33,073 nucleotides of DNA, taken from Flavobacteriaceae bacterium (GTDB taxonomy: Bacteria; Bacteroidota; Bacteroidia; Flavobacteriales; Flavobacteriaceae). Shown here piece after piece: positions 7,802 to 16,172 of this stretch. The translations under genes were made by a program, and so were the position numbers. The stretch's first letter is position 1. Every line of letters starts with the position of its first letter. Under the pieces are notes generated by a model that saw only the letters and a program-made list of their open reading frames with translations, had not been told where the DNA came from and did no database searches. The DNA lies in NCBI GenBank assembly GCA_002702745.1, contig PABM01000022.1, forward strand, positions 47,574 to 80,646, in the 5' to 3' direction.

Positions 7802-9121
7802 TTACTGTTTGAGATTTATAATTTTAATTCCAGTTTGTCTGCCGTTAACATAGGAATGACCATTTTCATCAAAAAAACCTGCTTCTTCTAGCATAATTCT
7901 TATATCTCTATTCCACTCTTTAATAAACGAAGTGTTATTTAATTCGATAGCATAAACCGTATCATAATTTAGTGGGTAGTCACCTGTTCCAACTACGCCA
8001 CCCTGAGAATCCCACATTCCAATTGTAGGTCCTGAAGAGTGACCATATGAACCAAGTGGATGTGTATATATTGAAGGTCGGAGACCTCTACTTTTTGCTT
8101 CCGATAATGAATTTAGTAGAATTTCATTTCCTGAATTTCCCAGAATAAAATTAGAAGTTAGTATATCTTGAAGAATATTAGCGTCTGAAAATGCTTTTCT
8201 AAGGAATCTCGGAATATCTTTCTCATCATCTTTTAATACATAAGCCATTTGCTGACAATCAGAATTAAGTCTAAGATATGTAATACCAAAGTCACAATGC
8301 AATAAATCACCTTTCATAATGATATTTTCAGCAGGCCTATTTGAAAATGATCTTAAATGATCACCACTTATTTCACTTTTTCTCTGGATATCAACTGATG
8401 GATGAAACCAGGTATTTAAACCTAAGTCAGTAACCTTTTGGCGCATCCACCATTCTAAATCAGTTGTAGTTGTTTTACCTATTTGAATTACATCAAGAGA
8501 AAATGCTTCATTTATGATTTGTTTAGTAATTGTAACAATTTGCTTATAAATTTCCATTTCAGCTTCGGTTCTTGTTTCTATCCATGCTGTTGCAAGCTTC
8601 TGTGCGGAAACAATTTTTGCTTTATTCTTATCAGAAATATTTAGAATAAATTCTTCAAAATCAGTTTTATCTAATCCGTCGGCAATATTGAAATACTTAG
8701 AAAAATTTAATCCTATTTTTTTAGGATTTCTTTCATCAATAATTTCATTTAATCTTTTCCACTGGTCTGGTTGTTTTTCTTTGTCCCACGCTGAAATTAT
8801 ATTTTCTCCAAAATTATACCTAGCAACTGCAAGTTTATCTAAAGAATTATTTTTTTTATCCCTGTAGAAAACCAATATAGTTCTTCTTCTTGCATTTAGC
8901 CACTCTGCTGGAAGCATTGTTTTTAACACTGGATCTTCATTATACTCTCTTGAGATTAAAATCCACATATCAATACCAGTTTTATCCATTAGTTCAGGTA
9001 GTACATTTTCAAACCTGTTTTTTAGAATTTCATTGATTTTTACTGCACGGTTTTTTTCGCTTAAAATTTGGGAATTCAAGGAAAATGATGTGAGAAAAAA
9101 TAAAATAATAATTTTTTTCAT
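7802..9121 (-). CDS. Secreted M24 family metallopeptidase (Xaa-Pro aminopeptidase-like)
   Basis: This 439-residue protein starts with a signal peptide (MKKIIILFFLTSFSLNSQ), so it acts in the periplasm or outside. Residues ~20-180 form the creatinase-type N-terminal domain, with WILISREY and NARRRTILVF. Residues ~190-439 are the pita-bread catalytic domain. The five metal ligands can be placed: Asp277 (HCDFG), Asp288 (11 residues on, as usual), His361 (YGHSSGP), Glu393 (AIELN) and Glu412 or 413 (IMLEEAG). The family removes N-terminal residues before proline, or cleaves related imido bonds; the exact substrate is not visible. It is divergent from the DUF3857 gene across 72 bp and is the first gene of a likely three-gene run with the basic-tail protein and the 58-aa membrane protein. 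Confidence 0.9.
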   Translation of the reverse strand: MKKIIILFFLTSFSLNSQILSEKNRAVKINEILKNRFENVLPELMDKTGIDMWILISREYNEDPVLKTMLPAEWLNARRRTILVFYRDKKNNSLDKLAVARYNFGENIISAWDKEKQPDQWKRLNEIIDERNPKKIGLNFSKYFNIADGLDKTDFEEFILNISDKNKAKIVSAQKLATAWIETRTEAEMEIYKQIVTITKQIINEAFSLDVIQIGKTTTTDLEWWMRQKVTDLGLNTWFHPSVDIQRKSEISGDHLRSFSNRPAENIIMKGDLLHCDFGITYLRLNSDCQQMAYVLKDDEKDIPRFLRKAFSDANILQDILTSNFILGNSGNEILLNSLSEAKSRGLRPSIYTHPLGSYGHSSGPTIGMWDSQGGVVGTGDYPLNYDTVYAIELNNTSFIKEWNRDIRIMLEEAGFFDENGHSYVNGRQTGIKIINLKQ

Positions 9122-9193
9122 AATCTATTATTAAAGTATATTTATAAGCTTAGTAAATTTAAACATTATCAATTAAGAAAAATTATTATCGAT

Positions 9194-11125
9194 ATGAAAA
9201 AAAAGTTTTTAGTGTTAAAAATTTTATTGGTTGCATCTTATTTTAATACATATTCCCAGAGCTATTTAAATATTGATTGGGACAGTGATAAAAAAATTTC
9301 ATTTCCATCTGATAATGACTTATACGGAATCTTTAACAATCACTATGTAGAGTATTTTAAATCCAAATTTACTGAGGAAGTTTATATTTATGAAACACGT
9401 CATACAAAAACGAAAATTAATAGAATAAACAACACGCTGGACAATGAAATTATAATATCCAAGATTAATATCTCTAAAATTGTTGATGTTAGGGCGAAAA
9501 TTATTAATCAAGACACCATCATTAGCTATAGTTTTGACGAAATGAAAAAAATGATTAACATTGATGATTCTGACGAAAATTATAATAATTACAAACTACC
9601 AAATTTAAATGAAGAAGACATCGTTGAAATTATGTATACCGTTAAAAAAGATTTTAATTTCAACGGTAATAAAATAATTGAAGAATCATACCCTATTTTA
9701 ATCTCTAAGTTCATTTTAATTGAAAATAATTTTAAATCAAATATTAAAATTTATAATTCTAATAATTCTTTTGTCTCTGATATAATTTTTGACGGAAAAA
9801 AAAGTAAACAAATAATTTTTAATAATCTTAATGCCACAGCTAACGAACAATATTCTACTCCGTTAGCTAATAAAATTAAGATTTCTTATCAGTGCTACGA
9901 AAATAGAGATGATGTGTCTCAAATTGAATACTGGGGAAATTTGGTTCAAAATGTAAGCGAACTCTTTTTTCCTAAAACATTTCGTGAAAAGGCTAAAGAA
10001 ATTTTAAGAGAAATCAAACATGGGTATGTGAAAATTCCCGGGAATGAACTTAAAATTGCTAATGCGATTGATGAATATATAAAAAACAATTTTGTTATTT
10101 CAGATGAAGATGATCCGAAGCTTAACGATATTGAATACATATTAAATAATAAAATTTCTAATGATTTTAGTATAATTCAGGTATATTCAAGTCTTTTTAA
10201 GGAGGCAAATATTGAATATGAGGTTGCAATAAGTTGTAACAGATATTTTTTAAAATTTGATCCGGAACTTTTTGATCCAAATCAATTAAGAGAGTTTTTA
10301 ATTTTCTTACCCAATCAAGAAAAATACATTAGTCCCAACAGAGTTGAATATCGAGTTTCTGAGGCTCCTGAAGATCTATTGGGAAACTATGGAATATTTA
10401 TCGATAAAGACTTGGATTATTATTTTAGTGAAATCACACTGTTTGATCAAGATTTCAGTCAGATAAAAAAGAACATTGAGGTCAATATTTCGAGAAATTT
10501 AAATAAAATAAAAATTGATGAAAGTAGGTCGTTTAGTGGATATTGGGCAATTACAAACAGAAACTATATTTATTTGTCTGAGACTGAAAAAACCGATTTT
10601 TTGGTTGATTTTTTTACTATAAATGGTCTCGATAATAAAAAGGTAAGCAAGTACAATATCAAAAATTTCGATCTTTCACATAATGCCTTTAATACACCAC
10701 TTGAAATAACCTCAACCATATCAACTTCAGACTTAATTGAGGAAAAAGAGGGATTAACCTACTTAAAAATCGGAAAAGTAATAGGGCTACAGAGTAATTT
10801 ATTTGAAGAAAAAGAAAGAATCAACCCTATTGAAATTAACTTTCCAAATTCATATGATTATAATATTGAAGTAAATATACCTCTAGGATATAGAATCGTG
10901 GATTATGGTAAATTAAATAAATCTAAAGAATACTTTTCAGTTGACGGAAATTCTTCTGCTAAATTTCTGTCTAAAGCAATTGTAAATGGAAATAAATTAA
11001 AGATTAACATAAAAGAATACTACAAAGAATTGAGGTACAATAAAAAAAGATATCAAGAATTTAGGCAGGTCATTAATACAGCTGCAAAATTTTACGAATC
11101 TTACTTATTACTAGAAAAAATTTAA
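9194..11125 (+). CDS. Secreted DUF3857/transglutaminase-like protein lacking the catalytic triad
   Basis: It has 643 residues with a signal peptide (MKKKFLVLKILLVASYFNTYSQS). Residues ~50-230 look like a DUF3857 beta domain (KINISKIVDVRAKII, EEDIVEIMYTVKKDFNFNG). Residues ~260-400 align with a transglutaminase-like domain: the helix that should carry the Cys of the G-D-C-K-D type motif is SNDFSIIQVYSSLFKEANI, which puts Asp324 at the Cys position. The expected His in F-N-H is Glu367 (QLREFL) and the expected Asp before Pro is Ser380 (YISPN). The C-terminal part ends in an extended beta region. The protein is thus probably a binding or scaffold protein and not an enzyme. My alignment is by eye. 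It is divergent from the M24 gene, and its stop shares TTAA with the CPBP gene. Confidence 0.75.
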   Translation: MKKKFLVLKILLVASYFNTYSQSYLNIDWDSDKKISFPSDNDLYGIFNNHYVEYFKSKFTEEVYIYETRHTKTKINRINNTLDNEIIISKINISKIVDVRAKIINQDTIISYSFDEMKKMINIDDSDENYNNYKLPNLNEEDIVEIMYTVKKDFNFNGNKIIEESYPILISKFILIENNFKSNIKIYNSNNSFVSDIIFDGKKSKQIIFNNLNATANEQYSTPLANKIKISYQCYENRDDVSQIEYWGNLVQNVSELFFPKTFREKAKEILREIKHGYVKIPGNELKIANAIDEYIKNNFVISDEDDPKLNDIEYILNNKISNDFSIIQVYSSLFKEANIEYEVAISCNRYFLKFDPELFDPNQLREFLIFLPNQEKYISPNRVEYRVSEAPEDLLGNYGIFIDKDLDYYFSEITLFDQDFSQIKKNIEVNISRNLNKIKIDESRSFSGYWAITNRNYIYLSETEKTDFLVDFFTINGLDNKKVSKYNIKNFDLSHNAFNTPLEITSTISTSDLIEEKEGLTYLKIGKVIGLQSNLFEEKERINPIEINFPNSYDYNIEVNIPLGYRIVDYGKLNKSKEYFSVDGNSSAKFLSKAIVNGNKLKINIKEYYKELRYNKKRYQEFRQVINTAAKFYESYLLLEKI

Positions 11126-12057
11126 ATTTTTCCTAGTAGTTTCCCCTTCCAGTCTGACCAACCATATTTATTTGCAAAAACCAGTAAAATAGCTGGAAAA
11201 AAAACCAATACAGGGACTAGTACTTCCCCTAAAGGCAGGGTTTCTGGATTAGAAATATCTTTAAGCACTGAATGTGTTTGCAGAGCTGTCCAATCAGCTG
11301 TGACAAGTAGTGCTGCTACCAAATTATTTGCTGCATGCCAACCCAGAGCGAGTTCTAACCCCTCATCCATTAAAGTCATTATACCAGCAAATAATCCAGA
11401 GCCAATATAAAATACAAAAACAACGTTACCAAATTTCGCAATTTCAGGATTAGCATAATGCATCAATCCAAAGGCTATTGAAGTTAATATTAACGGCAAC
11501 CATCTATTTCCGCTTATTACCCCGATTCCTTGCATCAAATAACCTCTGAACAAATATTCTTCAGCAGATGTTTGTATAGGTAGTAAAGTAATTGCTATTA
11601 AAAATAGAATAAGAAATTGTTCATACTTAAAGTTCCATTCATAATTTTCTGGTGAAATAAACAGATAATCTGTAAAAATCATAAATGCACTTATGGATCC
11701 CCAAAGGGCAAAAGAAAAAAACACCCTATTCCAATCAATCTTTTCTCTTGACGTAGTTAAATCTTTTATAGAATTCTTGTGTATAAATTTTGTAGCAAAA
11801 AATACTGCTAAAATCATCCCAACAAATGGTAATAACATTAAAAAAAGATTCTGATTTGGTTCTAATACACTCATAATAGCGACAATATCGTTAGATGCTA
11901 TTTTTGCCATTAACTCCTCATCACCAAATGCTTTTGATGCTAAAATTAAACCATGAGGAATAGAGAATATAAAAATAGTCAAAGGGACTATTAATACAAC
12001 TGTCACAATGTATCCCCACCAACTTTCTCTGTTGTCAATTACTTGTTTTATATACAT
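11122..12057 (-). CDS. CPBP family intramembrane glutamic endopeptidase
   Basis: This 311-residue polytopic membrane protein (about eight hydrophobic segments) carries the three CPBP/Abi motifs: EEYLFRG at 166-172 (EExxxR), FGLMH with His200 (FxxxH), and HAANN with His241 and Asn245 (HxxxN). Members of this family, such as Rce1 and bacteriocin self-immunity proteins, cleave within the membrane using the Glu pair. The substrate here is unknown. The hotdog thioesterase gene lies 1 bp upstream on the same strand, so they form a two-gene operon driven by the promoter at 12492-12522. Its 3' end overlaps the DUF3857 gene by 4 bp. Confidence 0.9.
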   Translation of the reverse strand: MYIKQVIDNRESWWGYIVTVVLIVPLTIFIFSIPHGLILASKAFGDEELMAKIASNDIVAIMSVLEPNQNLFLMLLPFVGMILAVFFATKFIHKNSIKDLTTSREKIDWNRVFFSFALWGSISAFMIFTDYLFISPENYEWNFKYEQFLILFLIAITLLPIQTSAEEYLFRGYLMQGIGVISGNRWLPLILTSIAFGLMHYANPEIAKFGNVVFVFYIGSGLFAGIMTLMDEGLELALGWHAANNLVAALLVTADWTALQTHSVLKDISNPETLPLGEVLVPVLVFFPAILLVFANKYGWSDWKGKLLGKI

Positions 12058-12058
12058 T

Positions 12059-12475
12059 TTATTTTCTTTTGATTGCTAATGTAGTAAGTTTTCCTAATGA
12101 AATCAGATTATTTTGTTGATCAGAAACTCTAACCTCCCATATTTGCATTGTTCTACCCATGTGAATATTAGTTGCTTTTGCATATACAAATCCTTCGCTG
12201 ACACTTTTTACATGATTAGTTGAAATCTCAATGCCTCTTATTGACATTTCACTATCTTTTATAAAATATTTAGAGGCAAAACTTCCAGCAGTTTCAACCA
12301 ATGCAGCAGTTGCTCCTCCGTGAAGTATACCAGCTGGCTGATGTACTTCGGACGTAACAGGCATTTTACAAATAACATAATTATCACCAATTTCGGTAAA
12401 TTCAATTTTCAAAGTTTCCATTAATGTATCGGAACTCATTTTATTTACCTCATCTAGAATTTCGGAATTATTCAA
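12059..12475 (-). CDS. PaaI/YdiI-type hotdog-fold acyl-CoA thioesterase
   Basis: At 138 residues this is a single hotdog domain. The substrate helix reads HQPAGILHGGATAALVET, with His52 in the HGG turn and Glu61 as likely catalytic acid, as in E. coli YdiI (MenI), which hydrolyses 1,4-dihydroxy-2-naphthoyl-CoA. Its substrate here may be that compound or another acyl-CoA; no men gene is near. The start is a TTG at 12475. An ATG exists 36 bp inside, but the upstream residues EILDEVNKM match the N-terminal helix of YdiI homologues by eye, and the promoter lies just before the TTG. The CPBP protease gene follows after 1 bp. Confidence 0.86.
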   Translation of the reverse strand: MNNSEILDEVNKMSSDTLMETLKIEFTEIGDNYVICKMPVTSEVHQPAGILHGGATAALVETAGSFASKYFIKDSEMSIRGIEISTNHVKSVSEGFVYAKATNIHMGRTMQIWEVRVSDQQNNLISLGKLTTLAIKRK

Positions 12476-12491
12476 AATAATATAATTTTTT

Positions 12492-12522
12492 CAAATTTAA
12501 ACAAAAAAAGGGTGCTGTCAAA
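12492..12522 (-). promoter_or_regulatory. Full Bacteroidota promoter for thioesterase-CPBP operon, inside the dnaK terminator
   Basis: On the minus strand a TTTG box (12519-12522) is followed by exactly 19 bases and TAAATTTG (12492-12499), a full match to TTTG-N19-TAnnTTTG. The TTG start codon is 17 bp after the -7 box, so the leader is very short. The -33 box lies in the loop of the dnaK terminator hairpin. Confidence 0.72.
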
Positions 12523-12535
12523 AGCACCCTTTTTT
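12503..12535 (-). terminator. Intrinsic terminator of dnaK
   Basis: A perfect 7-bp stem GGGTGCT/AGCACCC (12510-12516 with 12523-12529) closes a 6-base loop. It is flanked by seven A on one side and six T on the other, so it can work on either strand. It lies 19 bp after the dnaK stop, and it is the only clear intrinsic terminator in the window. Confidence 0.9.
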
Positions 12536-12553
12536 AATTTTGTTCATTACAAA

Positions 12554-14452
12554 TTACTCCTTGACTTCTTCAAAATCTACGTCTTCTACATTATCAGAAT
12601 TTTCAGCTGACTGTTCTCCTGCAGGCTGCTGTGCCTGACCCTGTTGATTCTGTTGAGCTTTATACATTTCTTCACTTGCTTCTTTCCAGGCTTCATTTAT
12701 CTTTTCAAGAGCAGGATCAATCTTCTCTATATCTTTACTTTCAAATGATTTTTTTAGCTCCTCAAGTGCCTCCTCAATTGGTTTCTTTTTGCCATCAGAC
12801 AATTTATCACCAAACTCATTTAATTGTTTCTCAGTTTGAAAAATCATCGCATCTGCGCTATTTAATTTATCAACTGTTTCTTTAGCTTTTGCATCAGCAT
12901 CAGCATTAGCTTCAGCATCTTTCTTCATTTTTTCAATTTCCTGTTCAGTTAACCCTGAAGACGCTTCAATTCTTATATTTTGCTCTTTTCCTGTGGCTTT
13001 ATCCTTTGCAGTAACATTTAGAATGCCGTTTGCATCAATATCAAAGGTTACCTCAATTTGAGGAACACCTCTTGGTGCTGGTGGTATATCTGCTAGCTGG
13101 AATCTACCTATTTCCTTGTTATCAGGATACATAGGTCTCTCTCCTTGAGCAATTCTAATATCTACGGCTGGTTGATTATCTGCTGCAGTTGAAAAAACTT
13201 GTGACTTTTTGGTCGGAATGGTTGTGTTTGCTTCAATTAACTTTGTCATCACATTACCCATAGTTTCGATACCAAGAGATAATGGAGTAACATCTAATAA
13301 TAAGACATCCTTAACATCACCAGTGAATACACCTCCCTGAATTGCAGCACCTACAGCGACAACCTCGTCTGGGTTTACCCCTTTACTTGGTTTTTTACCA
13401 AAAAACTTCCCAACAGCATCTTGAACCGCAGGTATCCTGGTTGATCCACCTACAAGGATAATTTCATCAATATCAGATTTACTTAGACCTGCAGCTTTTA
13501 GTGCAGTTTTACATGGATTTATTGTTCTTTTAACCAAATCATCAATTAGTTGTTCAAATTTAGACTTAGAAAGGGTTCTAACTAGATGCTTTGGTCCACT
13601 ATCAGTAGCTGTAATATAAGGTAAATTGATTTCTGTTTGAGCAGAAGATGATAATTCAATTTTTGCTTTTTCAGCTGCTTCCTTAAGTCTTTGTAAAGAC
13701 ATAGGGTCTTTTCTCAAGTCAATACTCTCATCTTTTTTAAACTCATCTGCTAACCAGTCAATAATTTTTTGATCAACATCATCACCACCTAAATGAGTGT
13801 CACCGTCTGTTGATAACACCTCAAAAACTCCATCTCCTAATTCTAGAATCGAAACATCATGTGTTCCTCCACCAAAATCAAATACAACGATTTTTTGATC
13901 TTGTCCTTTTTTATCTAGCCCATAAGCTAAAGCAGCTGAGGTTGGCTCGTTGATAATTCTTTTTACTTTCAATCCAGAGATTTCTCCAGCTTCTTTTGTT
14001 GCTTGTCTTTGAGCATCATTAAAATATGCAGGAACAGTAATTACTGCTTCCTCAACACTGGCACCTAAATAGTCCTCAGCAGTTTTTTTCATTTTTTGTA
14101 AAATCATAGCTGATAATTCCTGAGGGGTATATAACCTGCCGTCAATGTCAACTCGTGGGGTATCGTTGTCCCCTTTTACAACTTTATAGGGTACTCTATC
14201 GGCTTCTTTTTTAGATTCTGAAAACTTATTACCCATAAATCTTTTAACAGAATAAACAGTTTTGGTTGGATTTGTTACCGCCTGTCTTTTGGCGGGGTCA
14301 CCAACTTTAATCTCTCCACCTTCAACAAATGCTATTACAGATGGCGTAGTTCTCTTACCCTCTGCATTAGGAATTACAACTGGCTCATTTCCTTCCATAA
14401 CAGAAACACATGAATTTGTTGTTCCTAAATCTATTCCGATTATTTTACTCAT
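12554..14452 (-). CDS. dnaK: Chaperone DnaK (Hsp70)
   Basis: This ATP-dependent cytosolic chaperone has 632 residues, the usual length. The nucleotide-binding domain (1-~380) begins with [18 protein letters not shown] and holds the [14 protein letters not shown] and [13 protein letters not shown] phosphate and adenosine motifs. The hydrophobic linker [13 protein letters not shown] leads to the substrate-binding domain and the helical lid. The C-terminus has a Gln-rich stretch and the acidic [10 protein letters not shown] tail common in DnaK. One feature differs: the more usual GGGTFDVS is GGGTHDVS here. grpE and dnaJ are not adjacent, so the gene is monocistronic and ends at a strong terminator. 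The 203-bp divergent region to panB carries a GACAT-A-ATGTC palindrome; no CIRCE element is visible. Confidence 0.98.
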   Translation of the reverse strand: MSKIIGIDLGTTNSCVSVMEGNEPVVIPNAEGKRTTPSVIAFVEGGEIKVGDPAKRQAVTNPTKTVYSVKRFMGNKFSESKKEADRVPYKVVKGDNDTPRVDIDGRLYTPQELSAMILQKMKKTAEDYLGASVEEAVITVPAYFNDAQRQATKEAGEISGLKVKRIINEPTSAALAYGLDKKGQDQKIVVFDFGGGTHDVSILELGDGVFEVLSTDGDTHLGGDDVDQKIIDWLADEFKKDESIDLRKDPMSLQRLKEAAEKAKIELSSSAQTEINLPYITATDSGPKHLVRTLSKSKFEQLIDDLVKRTINPCKTALKAAGLSKSDIDEIILVGGSTRIPAVQDAVGKFFGKKPSKGVNPDEVVAVGAAIQGGVFTGDVKDVLLLDVTPLSLGIETMGNVMTKLIEANTTIPTKKSQVFSTAADNQPAVDIRIAQGERPMYPDNKEIGRFQLADIPPAPRGVPQIEVTFDIDANGILNVTAKDKATGKEQNIRIEASSGLTEQEIEKMKKDAEANADADAKAKETVDKLNSADAMIFQTEKQLNEFGDKLSDGKKKPIEEALEELKKSFESKDIEKIDPALEKINEAWKEASEEMYKAQQNQQGQAQQPAGEQSAENSDNVEDVDFEEVKE

Positions 14453-14542
14453 AATTTTTAATTTTAAATTCGTTTAATAAATGTCAATGATTATGCCATT
14501 GGGTTTTTTTTACATTTTTGTCAGTATAATATAAAAATTCAT

Positions 14543-14553
14543 GACATAATGTC
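14543..14553. promoter_or_regulatory. GACATAATGTC palindrome in dnaK-panB intergenic region
   Basis: An 11-bp perfect dyad (GACAT-A-ATGTC) lies 90 bp before dnaK and 102 bp before panB. Further TGTCA half-sites occur at 14483-14487 and 14519-14523. It could be an operator for either gene, but nothing identifies the regulator. Confidence 0.25.
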
Positions 14554-14603
14554 TTGCTTTATATTGATTTACTGGTTAATTATATTTAGAAATAAAAAAA
14601 TAT

Positions 14604-14632
14604 TTTGCAGTTGATATAATTTATTACATTTA
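14604..14632 (+). promoter_or_regulatory. Probable promoter of panB-rluA-ALDH operon
   Basis: TTTG at 14604-14607 is followed by 17 bases and TACATTTA at 14625-14632, seven of eight matches to TAnnTTTG. It lies 23 bp before the panB ATG. The spacing is 2 bases short of the usual 19, so confidence is moderate. Confidence 0.4.
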
Positions 14633-14655
14633 CAAACTACTTTTTAAAAGCATTA

Positions 14656-15468
14656 ATGAATAAAAAAATATACAAAAGAGTTACGGTTAAGTCTCTTCAA
14701 GAAATGAAAGATAATTCAGAAAAGATTTCTATGCTTACCTCTTATGATTATACTTTAGCCGGTATTGTTGATAAATCTGGAATTGATGTAATTCTAGTAG
14801 GTGATTCAGCTAGTAACATAATGGCTGGGCATGAAACAACCCTTCCGATTACATTAGATCAAATGATCTATCATGCCTCTTCGGTAATTAGAGCAGTTGA
14901 AAGAGCTTTGGTTGTTGTAGACTTACCTTTTGGAACTTATCAAAGTGATTCACAAGCTGCTTTAGAATCTGCTATCAGAATTATGAAGGAAAGCGGGTCT
15001 CATGCTGTTAAACTTGAAGGTGGTAAACAAATTAAAGATTCAATTAAAAGAATTATTAAAGCAGGTATTCCAGTCATGGGCCACCTGGGTCTTACACCTC
15101 AGTCAATATATAAATTTGGAACTTACACAGTTAGAGCCAAAGAGGATAAAGAAGCTAATCAACTGATTGAAGATGCTCATTTATTAGAAAAAATTGGTTG
15201 TTTTGCTATTGTTTTAGAAAAAGTGCCTAGCAAATTAGCCGAAAGAGTCGCTAAAGAAGTTAACATTCCGATAATAGGAATAGGCGCAGGAGGAAATGTT
15301 GATGGTCAAGTTCTAGTTCTACATGATTTGATTGGAATGACAAAAGAGTTTAATCCAAGATTTTTAAGAAGATACATGAATCTTCATGACGAGATTGTTA
15401 ATGCAATCTCAAATTTTTCTGATGATATTAAATCAGGTGATTTTCCAAATAAAAACGAACAGTACTAG
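14656..15468 (+). CDS. panB: 3-methyl-2-oxobutanoate hydroxymethyltransferase
   Basis: It transfers a hydroxymethyl group from 5,10-methylene-THF to 2-oxoisovalerate to give ketopantoate, the first step to pantothenate and coenzyme A. The 270-residue TIM-barrel protein has MLTSYDYTLAGIVDKSGIDVILVGDSASN with the metal-ligand Asp in VGDS, MAGHETTLPITLDQMIYH, VVVDLPFGTYQ with the second Asp, VKLEGG, and GHLGLTPQS, all hallmarks of PanB. The later IIGIGAGGNVDGQVLVLHDLIG segment completes the active site. It heads a three-gene operon: the pseudouridine synthase gene starts 2 bp after its stop. No panC or panD is in the window. Confidence 0.97.
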   Translation: MNKKIYKRVTVKSLQEMKDNSEKISMLTSYDYTLAGIVDKSGIDVILVGDSASNIMAGHETTLPITLDQMIYHASSVIRAVERALVVVDLPFGTYQSDSQAALESAIRIMKESGSHAVKLEGGKQIKDSIKRIIKAGIPVMGHLGLTPQSIYKFGTYTVRAKEDKEANQLIEDAHLLEKIGCFAIVLEKVPSKLAERVAKEVNIPIIGIGAGGNVDGQVLVLHDLIGMTKEFNPRFLRRYMNLHDEIVNAISNFSDDIKSGDFPNKNEQY

Positions 15469-15470
15469 AA

Positions 15471-16166
15471 TTGGAAAAAAGAATTTCCGATAAAAATAAC
15501 CTACATATTCTTTTTGAGGACAATCATATCATTGCAATTAACAAAAGATGTGGTGATATTGTTCAGGGTGATAAAACTGGTGATACTCCCCTGTCAGAAA
15601 TTATTAAGTTATTTATTAAAGAAAAATATAAAAAACCAGGAAATGTTTATTTAGGTGTTCCTCACAGACTAGATAGACCAACTTCAGGGGTTTTAATCTT
15701 TGCCAAAACATCAAAATCACTTACAAGATTAAATAAATTATTTAAAGAAGGTAAGATTGAAAAATATTATCTTGCTATTACTAAAAATAAACCAAAAAAA
15801 ACTGAAGACACACTGATACACTGGTTAAAAAAGAATGAAAAAACTAATAAATCAATTCACTTTATTAATGAAACAGAAAAAGCAAAGAAAGCTGTCATGC
15901 ATTATAAGATAATAAAGGAATTAGACAGGTATTTTGTTCTAGAAATTAAACTTGAAACAGGGAGACACCATCAGATAAGATGTCAATTAAAAGCAATCGG
16001 TTGTCCTATTAAAGGAGACCTCAAATATGGTTATGACAGAAGCAATAGTGACGGAGGAATAGATTTGCATGCAAAAAAAATTATTTTTGAACATCCAGTA
16101 ACTAAAATATTAACAACAATAAAGGCCCCCTTAAGAAACACAAAAATTTGGAGTGCAATAAAATAA
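15471..16166 (+). CDS. RluA family pseudouridine synthase
   Basis: It converts specific uridines in rRNA or tRNA to pseudouridine. The 231-residue protein is the catalytic domain only, without an S4 domain. The catalytic motif HRLDRPTSG is at residues 65-73 with Asp68, followed by GVLIFAKT. The conserved ETGRHHQIRCQL segment (RluA-type TGRxHQIR) and the closing PIKGDLKYG are present. The start is a TTG at 15471, 2 bp after the panB stop. No ATG exists before the catalytic core, and the encoded NLHILFEDNHIIAINK is the normal start of such proteins. The target base cannot be told from sequence. It is followed by the aldehyde dehydrogenase gene after 6 bp. Confidence 0.9.
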   Translation: MEKRISDKNNLHILFEDNHIIAINKRCGDIVQGDKTGDTPLSEIIKLFIKEKYKKPGNVYLGVPHRLDRPTSGVLIFAKTSKSLTRLNKLFKEGKIEKYYLAITKNKPKKTEDTLIHWLKKNEKTNKSIHFINETEKAKKAVMHYKIIKELDRYFVLEIKLETGRHHQIRCQLKAIGCPIKGDLKYGYDRSNSDGGIDLHAKKIIFEHPVTKILTTIKAPLRNTKIWSAIK

Positions 16167-16172
16167 ATTATT

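Noticed and set aside
11122..12057. CPBP protease as a phage-defence or bacteriocin-immunity gene
   Set aside because: It is coupled only to a housekeeping-type thioesterase, and no bacteriocin, toxin or defence gene is near.
12631..12885. Plus-strand frame opposite dnaK
   Set aside because: Shadow of the dnaK coding strand: no family resemblance and no promoter. The same holds for the other frames lying opposite long genes.
14485..14501. Sigma-54-like element before dnaK on the minus strand (TGGCAT-N5-TTGAC)
   Set aside because: The -12 dinucleotide is GA in place of the needed GC, and no enhancer-binding protein site or gene is near; likely chance in AT-rich DNA.
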